A stretch of DNA of 64,000 bases from Agapanthus africanus (taxonomy: Eukaryota > Streptophyta > Magnoliopsida > Asparagales > Amaryllidaceae), in NCBI GenBank assembly GCA_030015575.1, contig CM057338.1:833024353-833088352 (forward strand), written 5' to 3'. This document shows positions 24,321-37,316 of the stretch, piece after piece. Every line of letters begins with the position of its first letter. Position 1 is the first letter of the stretch. A program made the translations under genes and the position numbers. Under the pieces are notes generated by a model, which worked only from the letters and a program-made list of their open reading frames with translations, made no database searches and had not been told where the DNA came from.

Positions 24321-26163
24321 CATGATACGCAGTCATCAAGACTAAATCATGCGAATATATCGCCCAAAATACCGAAATCCAAAGTGACGGATACGTGATA
24401 GTCAAATCACAAAATCACAAATCATAATTACCGTCGTCGGTATATCCTTCTTCAAAGTCGAGAAGGTGTCGGTACATCCAATACTAGCAGCGCAAGATAT
24501 CTACGTACCTCTTACTCACGGTCTGGCGTCCTCTGTCTCTGGGTCCTTATCTTCTCTGTGGATTACCAATCTCACAATCCATCGACTCATCGGCCATGTC
24601 CGGTGTGCTAACGGAAACGATTCCGTCCTGGCACTTTTCTGGTCATCTCTCGGTCAATCCTCACGACCACTCGTAAAGCAGCACGTCACTGGCGCCGACC
24701 TCTGGTCCTCCGAATACACATCACACATCTGCTCCTGGTGAAAATCTTATTGCAGCAGTGTCCTGGAAGGAATCCTGCTCAAGATCTTTTCCAATCTCGC
24801 CTAAGCCGAACTGTACGGAAGCTGGTACTCTGGCATAACCTTTTCTTGCTCTCTGGACATCTGCGTCCTCAGTACAACATTTACTTGGAAGCTGGTCGCA
24901 TCCCAATGCCTCTGTAGACATATCGCATCTCTGATGTCAGCGGAGTGGAACGTCATCTCGTCGAAATCTCGTGCGAACTCTTTACTCCACTTTGTTCCAA
25001 TGTCGACTGAATTCGGACTCGTCTACTCGTGACTGCATGGACTACGCTCCAATGGCTATACTCGTATCTGGAGTCTCCCAAGCAATGTGTCCCATCACAT
25101 AATATTCGAAAGATGTCGAACCATCCGATCGATTTGTCAAAACCTCAGAATCCCCTAAGAGCTCAACATCTTGAGTACAGTTTAACAGTATCGAGTACAT
25201 ACCACAGCATCGGTGGTCCAACCGTAGAAGGGAAAACCCAAGCCTCACTAATGGCGCCGCAGAACTGCCGCAAACCCTAAGGTTCAAAGGCTTTCACACG
25301 GTCATTATGTCGAGTTAGGGTTTCATTCTTCTAGAGGGTCCATAGAATCGCTTGCATGCTTTTTCGAATACTTCAAACTTGGAATATGGGTTTCTGACAT
25401 TCGATCGTCTCTATCGACTCTCAACGAATCTGCGTGAAGTTGTCTCTAGCTGGAATCAATCTACCTGATGACCTCGCATCGGGGTAAGCGAACGAACCAC
25501 ACGTCCTAGTCATTCATCCTCAGGTGACTAGCGACTCACCGTCATATCTCTAAGTATATGCTCAAGCTGCAGTAACTCCAATCATCTGGGTGATATCTCG
25601 TCATTTGCAGCAGCAACTGGCTCATTCGTCCGTACGCTGAACAGCGCCTCAATCATCATGAATAAGCAATATATCAATGGTCATCACATCCTGGCTAGCC
25701 TCTAGCAGTAGCCTGATCCTCTGGTACTGATCGACATGTCCGAGAAATCTCGTAAAAGCGATCTGTCAACGCTCATGGAACGAAAACACAATAAAACGAC
25801 GCCTCTATATGCAAACGTATATCTCTGGAATCACGCCCTGGTCAGTCCTCGTCCACGACGAGCTCATGCTGACGCAACTCTAGTCGTAGCTCTCTCTGCC
25901 CGTGTAATTGTGGCAGCAAAATCATAACCAGTATCGATGAGGATAGATCATAGGAATGAATATAATACTGTGCAAGGAAATGTACATCCTAAGGTTTCTT
26001 AAGCGGAGTGGCGTGTCGTAAGTATGCCGCGGAACATACGTACGGTACGTCCCTCTACTCAGGCTACCTACTCCATCAACCAAGGGTCATCCTACGCGAC
26101 GAAAGTTCGGGTATAATACCCCCTCGACTAAGTCTAAGTTCCGTAAGGTCAAGCCTAAGTTCC

Positions 26164-26164
<1 letters not shown>

Positions 26165-26200
<36 letters not shown>
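26165..26200. repeat. (TA)n microsatellite
   Basis: About 18 TA dinucleotides in the LARD-B leader, roughly 55 bp from the primer site. Confidence 0.95.
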
Positions 26201-26203
<3 letters not shown>

Positions 26204-26254
26204 GCCCTAGGCTCCACATAGTCAAACTTAGACTCGAACCAAGGTTAACCTAGC

Positions 26255-26266
26255 GCTCTGATACCA
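26255..26266 (-). other. LARD-B primer binding site (initiator tRNA-Met)
   Basis: TGGTATCAGAGC in element sense, 4 nt inside the 5' LTR that begins at 26271. Confidence 0.92.
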
Positions 26267-26270
26267 ACTT

Positions 26271-27579
26271 TGTCACGACCCGAAATAGCTCGTGACTGGC
26301 CCTTGAATCATATGAAGTCTATAGGACCCCATCTAATCCAAGTAAGCCAAAGCCCAGAAATCTAAAACCATTTTAAATAATAAATGAAGGAAAAATAGTT
26401 TAAAGAAGTGAAGAAAACATGTTTTGGAAACCAAGGTTTTAAATCAATAAGCCGAATATGCATTTTTAAAATGTATTGTCTTTTCTGAAAATTTCGGCAG
26501 AGTTTCCTTTGTAAAAACTGGCCTCGAACGGGGTACAACAAGGATAATATATAAGAAATGATAAAAGGCATCCCCAAGCGGGAGCTAGCTCTTCGTCAAT
26601 CGACGGTCACAACCACGCAAACAATATAATATACAACGCCGAAGGGCGATGATCAAAACTCAGAAAGAAACTCAAAATCCACATGAAAACCATAATACTG
26701 CTACGCGCGACTCTAAGGTCGAAATAATACATAACTGATTTCTAAGTCTGAAACAATATACAAGTTTTGGTTGATGGAATTCTAGATACAATAAATAATA
26801 CAAGTGCAAGGGTGGTTCTGATGCAAAAGAACCCACCTACCAAAGCAAGTCACCCGTAATGGAAGCAATGTGCCAGAAAAGCCGCAATGAAACCTGTACG
26901 GCAAAACCTGCAAGAAACTGTGGCGCAACGGGAGTGAGTTGCCAACTCGTGAATAGAAAATATCTACAAGCAGATATCGAATGTATGACTCATCCTAGGT
27001 CAATACGATCAGATATATATATACCTCAATATGAATAAGTCTGAAGCATGCTAAAGTGGCAATATAACCTCTATACATGAGTGTAGTGCTAAGTGCTCGT
27101 GCCAGTGCCTCAGGTAATAACATGTCATAAATATGAGGTATGATCAATGTAATCAAATCTGTATGTATGTGGATCCCGTCCACTCGTCACCCAATGACAA
27201 AAACCATCATGCATGTAAATATCATAAAGCATATGTATGGAAATATGAGGATATAAACCATCTGTGTCCCTCGCGACACGTCAAAATCATGGAACCGGAG
27301 TGTCCAGCATCGACACTCGAAAACATCATGAAAGTTATGCCCAGCATCGGCACGTAAATCCTCATATATCGGGCTCCGTCAGTTCGGATCAGCCTACGGG
27401 CTCCGTCTGCGGAATCGGCCCTCGGCCCTAGCAGTACACCCATATCCATCTATCGACTCTGGTCAGTATCCTCCGGATAACCGCCAGGTCCAACCAATCA
27501 CCGGTAGGTACTCGCCACCCTGCCATGCTCATCGTTTACTCCACGAAAAACATTTCTTGCCCTGCAGAACCATACCGGG
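26271..27579 (-). repeat. LARD-B 5' LTR, segment 1 of 3
   Basis: Matches 18438-19749. It ends at CCGGG (27575-27579), the target of the Tat element. Confidence 0.93.
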
Positions 27580-27916
27580 TGTTGGGGTAAAAATTTACAC
27601 CTCGGTTGACCAAGTCAAAATCAAAGTCAACCCCAAGCCAAGTGGGCCCAAGCCCAGATCCAGTGGGCCCATGCCTGGGTCGAGCCCGAACATGAAGCTG
27701 CCGGCCTCTCCCCATGCCAAAATGCAAATTTTGTAATAAATAATTTTGTTGTATTTCTTTTATTCTATTTTATGAATAAATGTAAGAAAAACAGGCATAA
27801 AGCCAAATTTTTGTAAAGCCCATGGCTTATGTGCAAAAAGAAATGGCACATGAGCCATGGGATAGGCAAAATGCCATTTTGTGAAGCCCAAGGGGCTATG
27901 TGTAAAGTGTATAGCC

Positions 27917-27924
27917 TATAAAGG
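27917..27924 (+). promoter_or_regulatory. Predicted TATA box of the Tat element
   Basis: TATAAAGG within AGCCTATAAAGGCAAGG; the same sequence is at 39884-39891 in the 3' LTR. It would place the start of R near 27945-27955 (inference). Confidence 0.55.
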
Positions 27925-28340
27925 CAAGGATAATGAAAATATCTCACAAATTTCTCTCTCTCCAAATTTTTTGTTAGATCTAAGATCTCTCTCCTTCCTC
28001 AAGGTTCTAAAAACCTTCTTCTTTCTTTTGAATTAAATCAAGAGTTTTACTCTTCATTTTATAAAACTAAATAGTTTTTCACCACAAAACCCATAAAGGG
28101 GAACTCAGATCTTCCATTAGATCTCAAAAAGAAGAGATTTTTAACATCTCATATCTCTTGATCTTCAAGATCCTGCCAACAGAGGAGGAAGAAGGAGACC
28201 CATCTCCAGAAACCCCACTTTGGGGAAGAACTAGGGCTCAAAGGGAGAAGCCTATCATCAGCTTCAAAACAGCAAAGGAGTTTTCACTCCACCATAATTT
28301 CTCTTTCGAGAATTTCTAGGGCTAAAAGCCTCTTTTTCTC

Positions 28341-28705
28341 GCCGGCGCCCAAGCGCTCAAGCGCCAAGCGCCCACGTGCCGACACGTGGCGCGCTAGCGC
28401 TCGAGCACAAAACGCCCACGTGCCGACATGTGGTACGCTGGCACTCCAGCGCCCTGCGCTCAAGCGGAAAGCGCCCACGTACCAACACGTGGCGCGCTTG
28501 CGCTCCAGCGCCCTGCGCTCCAGCGCAAAGCGCCCACGTGCCGACACGTGGCGCGCTTGCGCTCCAGCGCCCTGCGCTCAAGCGCAAAGCGCCCACGTGC
28601 CGACACGTGGCGCGCTTGCGCTCAAGCGCAAAGCGCCCACATGCCGACACGTGGCGCGCTAGCGCCTAAGCACACAGCACCTAAGCGCACAGCGCTCAAG
28701 GCGCT
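28341..28705 (+). repeat. G-box-containing GC-rich minisatellite in the Tat 5' LTR
   Basis: Six units of about 45-60 bp are built on CCCACGTGCCGACACGTGG and AAGCGC blocks. Nine CACGTG palindromes are present. The 3' LTR counterpart at 40314-40735 has seven units. The overlapping ORFs on both strands here follow from the repeat and are not genes. Confidence 0.85.
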
Positions 28706-29174
28706 GACCCCACGAGTCCTTTGGGCGCTTTTTCCCTTATATATATATACATGTATATATATGTACAGATACACACACACTCCACAACACTGTCCCCCAA
28801 AAAATTTTGGGCCGGGGCGCTGCCCCGCACCCTCCAAGGGGGCTGCCAGCCCCCTTGACCCCCAGCCCGCTATCCGGGTAGCGGGACCCCCGTAAAAACT
28901 CTGCGTGGCTCCCGATATCTCTAAACCCCCCTTCAAAACAACACACACGTACACTGCACATTGAGTTCGCATGACCAGTTTAACCCGTTAATCGGAGGTT
29001 CCCTCGCCCCAAAGGCGATGGGTAATTAACGGCAGCTTAGTCCGCGGCTGCCGGAGATTTGGATCCCCACAATCATTAAACCCCGGCCTACCCTAGGCAG
29101 GGGGAATCTGTAGTACGCCTGACAAGCGCGCGCGTATTACCATCTCAATAGGGTGACGAAAAACACCCTACAGA

Positions 29175-29198
29175 TTCTGGTACGTCCGGTGGGACCTT
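29175..29198 (+). other. Tat primer-site region
   Basis: TTCTGGTACGTCCGGTGGGA begins two bases after the LTR. Its layout resembles the TTTGGCGACTCCGCTGGGGA primer sites of Tat elements. I could not assign the tRNA. Confidence 0.5.
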
Positions 29199-29312
29199 TC
29201 TCTCCTCCCATATTTCGGGTTAAATGTTCATGCGAACTCAATAAATATACATATCGATTGTCTATACTGAAATGATGTTTTTTTTCTATGCAGCAATCAA
29301 CTTTTGACAACA

Positions 29313-29963
29313 ATGTCTCCCAAGATGAATTCAGTTTCCAACGCAACCCCGATCCAGTACGTGGTTAAGGTCAATGCTCGTGTGGTTCTCCCCGCAAGCC
29401 TCAGTCGACAGTGGGAGGAACTGCCCCGCCAGTTTGGTTCCGTCATCATCTACGCTGCCGAAAGCGCTCATCTGGCAGAAATCCCAGCAAAGCAGGCGGC
29501 CAAGCCGGTCTCAAGGGGCAAGAGGCCGAATGCTGTGATCGCCAAGGCAACACAACCGAAACTTAAAACGGTGTCTGAACGACTCTCTGGCGCTCCAACT
29601 AGGGGCAAGACTTCCAGTACGAAGGGCAACATCAAATGTTGCGGATGAGCTCAGGCGACGACTCCAACAAGTGCACAATCGATCGTATCTCCAAAATCCT
29701 CCATCGCCCGGTCTACGGCGTCTTCCCAAAGAGCCGAAGTCTGTCAGGTGCTTAGAACAGAAAAGTTAAGGCAGAAGCGGCTCAGGTATCGAGCCAACAA
29801 GAGGGCCAGGGCTTCGGCCAAATGGAATCTTGTGAAGTTCCGAGTGCAGGGTCTCCCCACGACGACGGATGAGTCGGACGTAAGAATCAGCAATTCCTTC
29901 GAGCCTCTGAAGTGGGTTCAGAAAAATGCCATGACCGCCAGAATCAAGAAGACAGCGGTCTGA
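29313..29963 (+). pseudogene. Possible Tat ORF1 upstream of gag, broken
   Basis: Two basic ORFs in different frames, 29313-29648 (111 aa, ATG at 29313) and 29748-29963 (71 aa), lie between the primer site and gag. The first contains VVLPASLSRQWEELPRQFG; the second is Arg/Lys-rich (LRQKRLRYRANKRARASAKW). No known domain. Some Tat/Ogre elements carry an extra ORF before gag, so this could be a broken version; that is inference from position only. Confidence 0.35.
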
Positions 29964-30206
29964 ACAATGCTACAAAGAGACGTGTCCCGGCCCCAACAGA
30001 AAAAGTATGACACTGTCTCTTCAAGAGTCTAGCAGGCACTCTGTGCCGCATGAAAGCAGCGGGGCAAATCCAGAAAAGAAGCGCCAGCACCATTCAAGAA
30101 TCCGGCCAGGCCATCGGCCTTCAATCGACTGCCCGCTACTGAAACAGGGGGGTCAAGACAGCGATCTGTGAAATCAGCTGCCGATAATAAAAAGACGGCT
30201 GGATAT

Positions 30207-31754
30207 ATGATCCATACGGTCTATATGGTGGGCGGGCGCCCCAGCGATAACCTTCGCAGCAAAAGCAAGGATGGGGCCACCATATCCCAAGCCCAATCTG
30301 GCTTGAATGTGGTTGCCGCTTCCCAAGAACAACCGCCTCCACCGGATGATGAAAACCCTCTCGAGGAGGAAGATAGGCAGAAAGACCTCTCGGTCCATGC
30401 AGAGTCAAGCTCGGAAAGCGAGGAAGAGCCGACTTTTCGCCCCAAGACCGCGGAGCAAGAGCTGCTTCAAGAGCTTCGAAAACAGCTCAGGAGCAAGAAT
30501 AAAGAGATGGCCAAGCTCTATTCGAAAATTGACGACCTAACAAACATTGTGATGCAGCTTACGGCTCAAATTGCTCGAGCGCCTCCCAATCAAGCACAAG
30601 TCGCTACTAATCAGCCGGGTGATGACAATCCGAAGCAGCCAATGCCTGTTCCTTTGGGTCCAAGACTGGTCGAGCCGCACGAAAGCCGACCACATTCCGC
30701 TTCTGGGGACGCCTTGGCCCCAGATAACACTATCCTGTTAACACAAGATCAGATAATGGATTTGGTCACTAGCAAGGTTAAAACATTGGTGGCCGAAGCT
30801 GAAGCTCAGAAAGAAATTGGCAGTAGTGGGCGGCCATATCCCGCACAGTACGATCTGATCGAGTTCCCGAGCGGCTACGTCATTCCTAAGTTCGGAAGAT
30901 TTGACGGAACGGGGAATGCAAATCAGCACGTTGCCCACTTCAAAGCCTCGTGCGGAAATACAGGGGGCAATGACGCGCTCCTTCTTCGTCAGTTTGTTAA
31001 CAGCCTGACCGGTGTCGCTTTCGACTGGTATGCGAGCATACCAGACGGTTCCGTCATTACCTTTGCCTAAATGGAATCTCTGTTTTGGCAAAGGTTCATG
31101 AGTGTCAGTGATAAAATCTCCATTGCTGACCTTGTGAGGACCAAGCCGGGGAAGAATGAAAGCAACACCGACTTTATCGCCCGATGGCGTAATCTCACAG
31201 TCAAGTGTGAATCGCCGCTGGAGCAGGACCAGTCCGTCAGCCTTCTCATGGGGAACCACAGCAATTGGATGGTCCCGTTCTTGTGTACAGCAGGCCTCAA
31301 GATGTTTCAAGAGCTAACCAAGAAAGTCCAAATGCTGGAACGCTCGAAGCAAGATTCTACCCCGGACTCTCAGAGAGACAAAACTTGGAAAAGCAAGCGG
31401 GACGACAACCGTAGAAGCGGGAGTTCCAGCAGCACCAATGTCTTCAATGCGTCCGACAATGAAGAAAAGCGAAGGGCGGACGAATCCAAAACCAACCGGT
31501 CTCGAAAGCCATTGCTGGGAGGAGATGGGCCTTCCCTAGAGGAGAAGAAGAACAAGGTTTACTCTTTCAGAAGGGACAAGGTCCGCAAGATATTTAAAGA
31601 TGCCTTGAACAACGGCCTACAATTGCCGAAGTCAAAAAGACCCCAAGAAGCAAAAATGACCGACAATCCCCTGTATTGCCTGTACCACCGAGTAGTGAGC
31701 CATGCGATCGAGGATTGCTATATCTTCAAGGACTGGGTCGAGAAGCAGTACTAG
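30207..31754 (+). pseudogene. Tat gag, with in-frame stops
   Basis: Encodes the capsid precursor. ATG at 30207 (MIHTVYMVGG); the open frame starts a little earlier without ATG. Residues about 100-145 are coiled-coil-like (ELLQELRKQLRSKNKEMAKL...). The Retrotrans_gag core follows: IPKFGRFDGTGN, then DALLLRQFVNSLTGVAFDWY. TAA at 31068-31070 interrupts the core just before MESLFWQRF, which continues in the same frame. TAG at 31752-31754 ends this part, after CLYHRVVSHAIEDCY, which resembles the usual Tat zinc-like CxYH...TxxC segment. Continuation of the same frame to 33018 shows that gag and pol were one polyprotein. Confidence 0.85.
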
Positions 31755-33020
31755 GCTGGAGAGATCGAGCTGTTCAAAAGTGTGTTGATGAACAATCAAG
31801 TTGCAACTACCAACTTTATACAGACAGAAACTGAAGCCTTCTGGGAGCAGACAACCGAACACGCTACCCTGAGAGATGAAATGGACCCACCGCAGCCTCT
31901 GTGGAGTACGCACATATCTAATAAGACGAAGAAGATGATAAAGCTACTTCGGAAAGAGCCCAGGACGGAATGGGAAGGAAAGAAGAAGTCTACCAGTCCA
32001 GCTGACAATGCAGTTCCATCAGGCTCAAAATCCAAAAAGCTCAAGAAGAAGAAAAGTGCGGCTCGACGCGAAAAAGAGTCTGTAGGGAGATCGACCATTC
32101 AAAAATATATTGATTCCCTCGAAGACTATGAACAGAAGGAAAGAACTCTAATTCACTTGAAAGAGTTCTTCCCCGTGGAAGCAGCAGAGATTTCGGAGGA
32201 GTTGGAAGAAGGCTCCAATGAAGAGATCCCTATAGTGACCTGCTACGCCATCCATCTGGGCAGCGACTCTGAGGAGGATCTCTGTTTTCCCGAAGAGGAC
32301 GAGGAGCTCGCCACAAAGGCCGACCAAGTCCAGCTCAGAAGCGGCAGGGCTTTACCGCCAAATCAGGGAAATGCCACAAAAGGGAAGGAAAAGCATGTGG
32401 CTAATGATGAAGATGGTAGAGAACCGGTTGATGAAAACTCAAGTCCTTCCCCATTAGAATATAATGTTTTGGCTCACCTCCGAAAGCTTCCGTCTCTCCT
32501 TAGCATCTACGATGCCTTGGTTCTATCTCAAGAGCTTAGAGATGTTCTCATTCATGCTCTACAAAATCCTGAGCGGTATCAGGCTCGCTTTGCGGAAATT
32601 AATATGAAAGAAGCTCAGTACACTTTGCAAGCCGCCGCAGTCATGTTTAAGGATGAAGACTTGATACTGGGAACGGTTGAGTATAATCGGACGCTTTACG
32701 TGACCGGGTACAGCGACGAGGATCGGATTAATCGCATATTGATTGATCCGGGGTCCTCAGTGAACATCATGAACTTGCGAACACTGAAGTGTTTGTCATT
32801 GGACGTCCGACACCTATCAAGGGAAAGGATTGTCATTCAAGGCTTCAATCAAAACTGCCAGCAAGTTCTGGGGTCTATAGCTTTACCAATCAAATTCGGG
32901 GATCTGCAAACTGAAGCTAAGATATACGTGATCGACGCCGACACATCTTATAAGATTCTCTTAGGACGGCCGTGGCTCCACGATTATGCATCGTCTCATC
33001 AACTCTCCATCAATGCATGA
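31755..33020 (+). pseudogene. Tat gag C-terminus and aspartic protease
   Basis: Same frame as gag, closed by TGA at 33018-33020. The first half is Lys/Glu-rich linker (KKLKKKKSAARREKE). The protease is near 32690-33000: ILIDPGSSVNIMNL, where the usual D-T/G-G-S active-site loop is Asp-Pro-Gly-Ser, followed by YKILLGRPWLHDY. Homologous sequence (LHQCMKYTKNGKE) resumes in a different frame at about 32980-33030, so a frameshift rather than a true end closes it. Confidence 0.82.
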
Positions 33021-35021
33021 AGTATACTAAAAATGGCAAAGAAAGACGCATTGACGGAGACATCCAGCCGTTTGGTGTGCATGAAGTCCGATATGAAGAT
33101 TCTCGGTACTTTATGAACCACCAAAATGCTAAGCCACAACTGACTGAGGATAGAGCATCCCCAAGACTCAAAAGCAAATCTGAGCCGGCTATCACTTTCA
33201 AAAGCAAAAACGCCCAAGTGCGTCCGCGTTTTGGTAGCGACACTGATGAGTCCGACGCTGGAAGTCCGTCCTTCCGTAAAACTCGCCCTCATTTCGGTAG
33301 CGATACAGACGAGTCTGTTACTGAAGCCCCATCTAGCAGCAAAGTCTGCCCTTATCTTGGCAGCGACACTGAAGAGTCGGAGGAAGAGGACCTGCCGTGC
33401 AACAGCGGTGCAGATTGGACCCCCACGCAACAAGAGAAACTACGAGAGACCTTCGAAATTGCAGAAGGGTCCCTAACTGTCACAAGGGTACCGGAGCAGA
33501 TGTGCAAAGAGCTCGATGCGTTGTCAGTCTCCACCGTGGACCAGCTAAAAACTTTCTACGTCCCCAGAAGGAAAAGTGGGCAGAAAGACATCCTGTTTTA
33601 TGGGTCAACCCCGTTGTGCATCCGGACGATTTGTCTATCGCGTGCCTTCCATATGAGAGAGGCATAAGAGCCGTCCTCAATCCCAGATACTATGCGCCCG
33701 AGATGCGGGAATACTTTAAAAAGTGCGGATGCCAGTTATATCAAATGGAGTCCGAAGCAAAGTTTTACGAAGGGCTATGGCATCCACCTCAGGTCCGAGC
33801 ACTCGTCGATGGACGAATTCCAGATAGGCGGGGCATAGGTTTCATCCAGCCTGATTCTAAAGCGTGCTACATGATCCATGTTGGTGAGGCTAGCGAAGAG
33901 TCAAATGATGAAGACGAGCTAGCCGAGCCGGAAGAAGCTCCTCAAGAGCTCGAAGATGGCGGACAAGCAACCTTTGACGAGCTAACCGAGATTGACTTAG
34001 GAACGCCCAATAATCCAAGGCCGACCTACATCAGTTCACTCTTATCAGAGGAAATGAAAGAGCAGATAATCGCTCTGCTGCACGAGTTCGTCGACTGCTT
34101 CGCGTGGACGTACAAAGAAATGCCTGTCCTTCCCCCGAAGTGGCCGTGCTTAAGCTGGCTATATCTCCTGATGCTAAGCCAGTCAAACAAGCTCCTCGAA
34201 GAATGAGAAGGGAGTTGGAAGAAAAGGTCATCGAGGAAACCAAGAAACTCATCGATGCCGGCTTCATCAGGGAGGAAAAATATGCGGACTGGATCGCATG
34301 CGTAGTCCCAGTGAAGAAGAAAAATGGGCAGATCCGAGTTTGTGTCGATTTCAGGGACCTCAACAAGGCGTGTCCTAAAGACGACTTTCCACTACCGGTC
34401 ATGGAAATGATGGTCGACGACACCTCAAATTATGAGTTGTTCACCTTTATGGATGGCTCGTCTGGGTATAATCAGATCAAGATGTTGCCTGAGGATGAGA
34501 AGCACACAGCATTTCGAACCCCGATCAGAATATACTGCTACAAGGTGATGTCGTTCGGACTGAAGAACGCAGGTGCTACATACCAAAGGGCAATGACCAA
34601 TATCTTTGATGACCTAATTCATAAAGTCGTCGAATGCTATGTTGATGATCTGGTCATCAAGACTAAAACCAAGGTCGATCATATCCAAGATCTTAGGACC
34701 GTTCTCACCAAACCTAGGGAATATGATTTGAAGATGAATCCTCTGAAATGCGCTTTTGGCGTGTCATCGGGAAAATTCCCGGGCTTCATAGTCCGACATC
34801 GAGGGATTGAAGTTGATCCATCCAAGATAAAGGCCATCATGGAGATGCCCTCTCCGAAGATTCTGACGCAGCTAAGATCTTTTCAAGGCAAGCTTGCTTA
34901 TATACGGATGTTTATCTCAAATTTATCGGGGAGATGTAGGCCCTTCTCAAAGCTCATGAAGAAAGGTGCTCCTTTTATCTGGGATGCCGGATGTCAAGAA
35001 GCGTTCGAAAGCATCAAATAG
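33021..35021 (+). pseudogene. Tat reverse transcriptase region, two frameshifts and a stop
   Basis: Frames change near 33560 and again near 34130. Recognisable parts in order: DGDIQPFGVHEVRYED linker; HPDDLSIACLPYERGIRAVL; CFAWTYKEMP followed by SPEVAVLKLAISPDAKPVKQ (split by the second shift); then the polymerase core with CVDFRDLNKACPKDDFPLP, FTFMDGSSGYNQI, and the catalytic ECYVDDLVIK near 34635-34665. TAG at 35019-35021 separates it from the RNase H, which continues in frame as YLLNPPV. The catalytic Asp pair is intact. Confidence 0.88.
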
Positions 35022-37316
35022 TACTTGCTGAACCCTCCAGTGCTGGCCGCTCCCATTCCAAACAAACTGCTGATTCTCTACACTGCCGCGCTAGATGAGT
35101 CACTCGGTGAGCTCCTTGCCCAGAACAACGAGGAGGGAAAAGAGAAGGCCCTCTACTACCTCAGTCGAACTTTAGTCGGGGAGGAACACAACTACTCCCC
35201 GATCGAAAAGCAATGCTTGGCTCTGATGTTTGCTATGAAGAAGCTGAGGCACTATCTGCTCGCTCACCGGGTTATGCTGATCTCTAAGGTCGACCCACTC
35301 AAACACTTGATGACCAAAGCAAGCCTAGCCGGCAGAATGGCAAGATGGGCTGTCATGGTACTTGAGTTTGACATAGTTTATACTCCTGAGAAAGCAGTAA
35401 AAGGGCAAGCTCTTGCAGACTTTCTCGCTGCTCATCCCATACCAGAAGGGTCGCCGCTAAATTATGAGTTACCCGACGAACAAGTGCTGCACCTCGAGGA
35501 AGATGAGCCATGTTGGGAGCTCTACTTCGATGGGGCCTCATCAATAAGGAGCTCCGGCAGATCAAGCATCCCGGAGGTAAAAGCGGGGATAGGATTGGTG
35601 TTCATCACGCCATCAATGGGAACCCTACGGCGTTCTTTTGCTCTCACCGAGCCTCGGACAAACAATGAAGCTGAGTATGAAGCTCTGATAGCTAGTTTGG
35701 AGCTCGCCATAGAAATGGAAATCCTTCGGCTACGGGTTTACGGTGACTCCCAGCTTGTCGTCAGCCAAGTAAGCGGCAACTATAAGATATACAAACCCAA
35801 GTTAGCTCGGTACAGAAGCTGGGTGGTGGAACTCATGAAACGGTTCACTCACATCGAACTAATGAGAATCCCCAGAGCATTGAACGGAAAAGCCGACATA
35901 CTCGCTCGCCTAGCCAAGGAGCTGGCTGATCCTGACATGGACGAAATTCTGATCACAGTCAGGAGCCGGCAAATTCTACCCCCAGTCTCTCTACGAGAAG
36001 AGGAAAGCGCGGAACAGAAAAGCAGTCCTGCCGAAGAAGCTTCGATCATCCAAGACGAGCCCGATTGGAGAGAACCCTTCATAGAGTACCTCCGATACGA
36101 CAAGCTGCCCGAAGAAAAATCTGCGAGGATTCAGCTGAAGAAAAGAGCTCTCCGATACGTGTTTGTAAATGACACATTATACCGCAGGTCATATGACCAA
36201 CTCTGGCTCAGGTGTCTGTCATTGGCCGAAGCCCAAACGGTCATGAAAGATGTTTACTCGGGCGTTTGCGGTGCTCACCAATCTGGCCCCAAGATGCGAC
36301 TTCAAATCAAACGGCTTGGGTATTATTGGCCCACCATGATACGGGATTGCGGAGAGCATGCAAAGAAATGTCAGATCTGCCAAATCCATGGTGATTTCAT
36401 TCACAAGCATCCCAATCCGTTGCATCCTACGGTGGCGTCGTGGCCCTTCGAAGTTTGGGGCACCGACATTATTGGCCCAATTGATCCTCCGTCATCCAAA
36501 GGCCACCGGTTCATACTGGCCGCGACAGACTACTTCTCCAGATGGGATGAAGCTGTCCCGCTAAAAGAAGTCAAGACAAAAGATATTCTGACATTCTTCT
36601 AGCATCATATTCTATACCGCTTCGGTACACCAAGAAGAATCATTTCTGACAACGGGCCTTCTTTCAAGAGCTTCAATGTCTCAAGGTTCGCTACTCAGCA
36701 CAAGATAGACTGGAGATATTCCTCCATCTATAATCCAAGAGCCAATGGGCTAGCCGAAGCCTTCAATAAGACTGTATGCAAGCTCCTGAGGAAAAATGCT
36801 TCAGCCAACAAGAGAGACTGGAATCTCAAACTTCACGAGGCGTTGTGGGCATATCGTACCACGCACCGTACTCCAACTCAGTCCACTCCATACTCATTGC
36901 TCTTCGGAGTGGAGGCGGTCCTCCCCCTCGAAGTCGAAGTTCCAAGCTTAAGAATGACCGTTCAGCACGAGTTGACGGAGGAGGAAAACGTGCTCCTTCG
37001 ACTTGAAGAGCTCAATGCCCTCAAAGAAAAGAGGCTCACGGTGCAGCAAAATCTGGAGCTATACCGAGCCCAAATGTCACAGGCCTATGACAAGATATCA
37101 CGTCTCCGCGCTTTCAAGAAAGGTGAATTGGTGTTGGTCCTCAAAAGACCAATCATCCCCAATCGACATGCCAAGGAAAAATTCGAGCCAAACTGGGAAA
37201 GACTATACGTCATCAAGAAAGTGTTCGACGAAGGATCCTACCAACTAATAAGTGCCGAGGGAGAAAGGCCCATGCCACCCATCAATAGCCGATATCTCAA
37301 GAAATACTACACGTGA
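35022..37316 (+). pseudogene. Tat RNase H, archaeal-type RNase H and integrase, one amber stop
   Basis: Single frame except TAG at 36600-36602. First comes a gypsy RNase H (LYYLSRTLVGEEHNYSPIEK, near 35150-35220). Then comes an archaeal-type RNase H from about 35515: YFDGASS, NNEAEYEAL, YGDSQLVV and NGKADILARLA supply the acidic residues. The integrase follows: zinc site GAHQSGPKM...CQICQIHG (36270-36390), catalytic Asp in GTDIIGPI, the stop, then Asp in ISDNGPSF and Glu in NGLAEAFNKT. A C-terminal RYLKKYYT ends at 37316. The dual RNase H identifies the Tat clade. The stop lies between the first and second catalytic Asp of integrase. Confidence 0.92.

Larger units (their letters stand above)
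22875..26254. other. LARD-B non-coding interior
   Basis: No ORF over 100 codons and no retrotransposon motif on either strand. It holds an (AT)n tract at 23224-23264, a field of short TGCA-palindromic units at 23536-24320, a mixed stretch to about 26160 where I see nothing recognisable, and a (TA)n tract near 26165-26200. It may have replaced gag-pol or decayed from it; the sequence does not decide. Confidence 0.7.
27580..29172 (+). repeat. Tat element 5' LTR (1593 bp)
   Basis: Matches 39547-41217, which is 78 bp longer mainly because its G-box minisatellite has seven units instead of six. Confidence 0.95.

Noticed and set aside
24466-25287. Short ORFs on both strands in the LARD-B interior as possible gag remnants
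   Set aside because: No zinc knuckle, capsid or polymerase motif could be found in any frame.
28284-28895. Overlapping ORFs of 80-155 codons on both strands (Ala/Arg-rich repeats)
   Set aside because: They come from the G-box minisatellite, whose composition leaves several frames open; no start context or conservation beyond the repeat.
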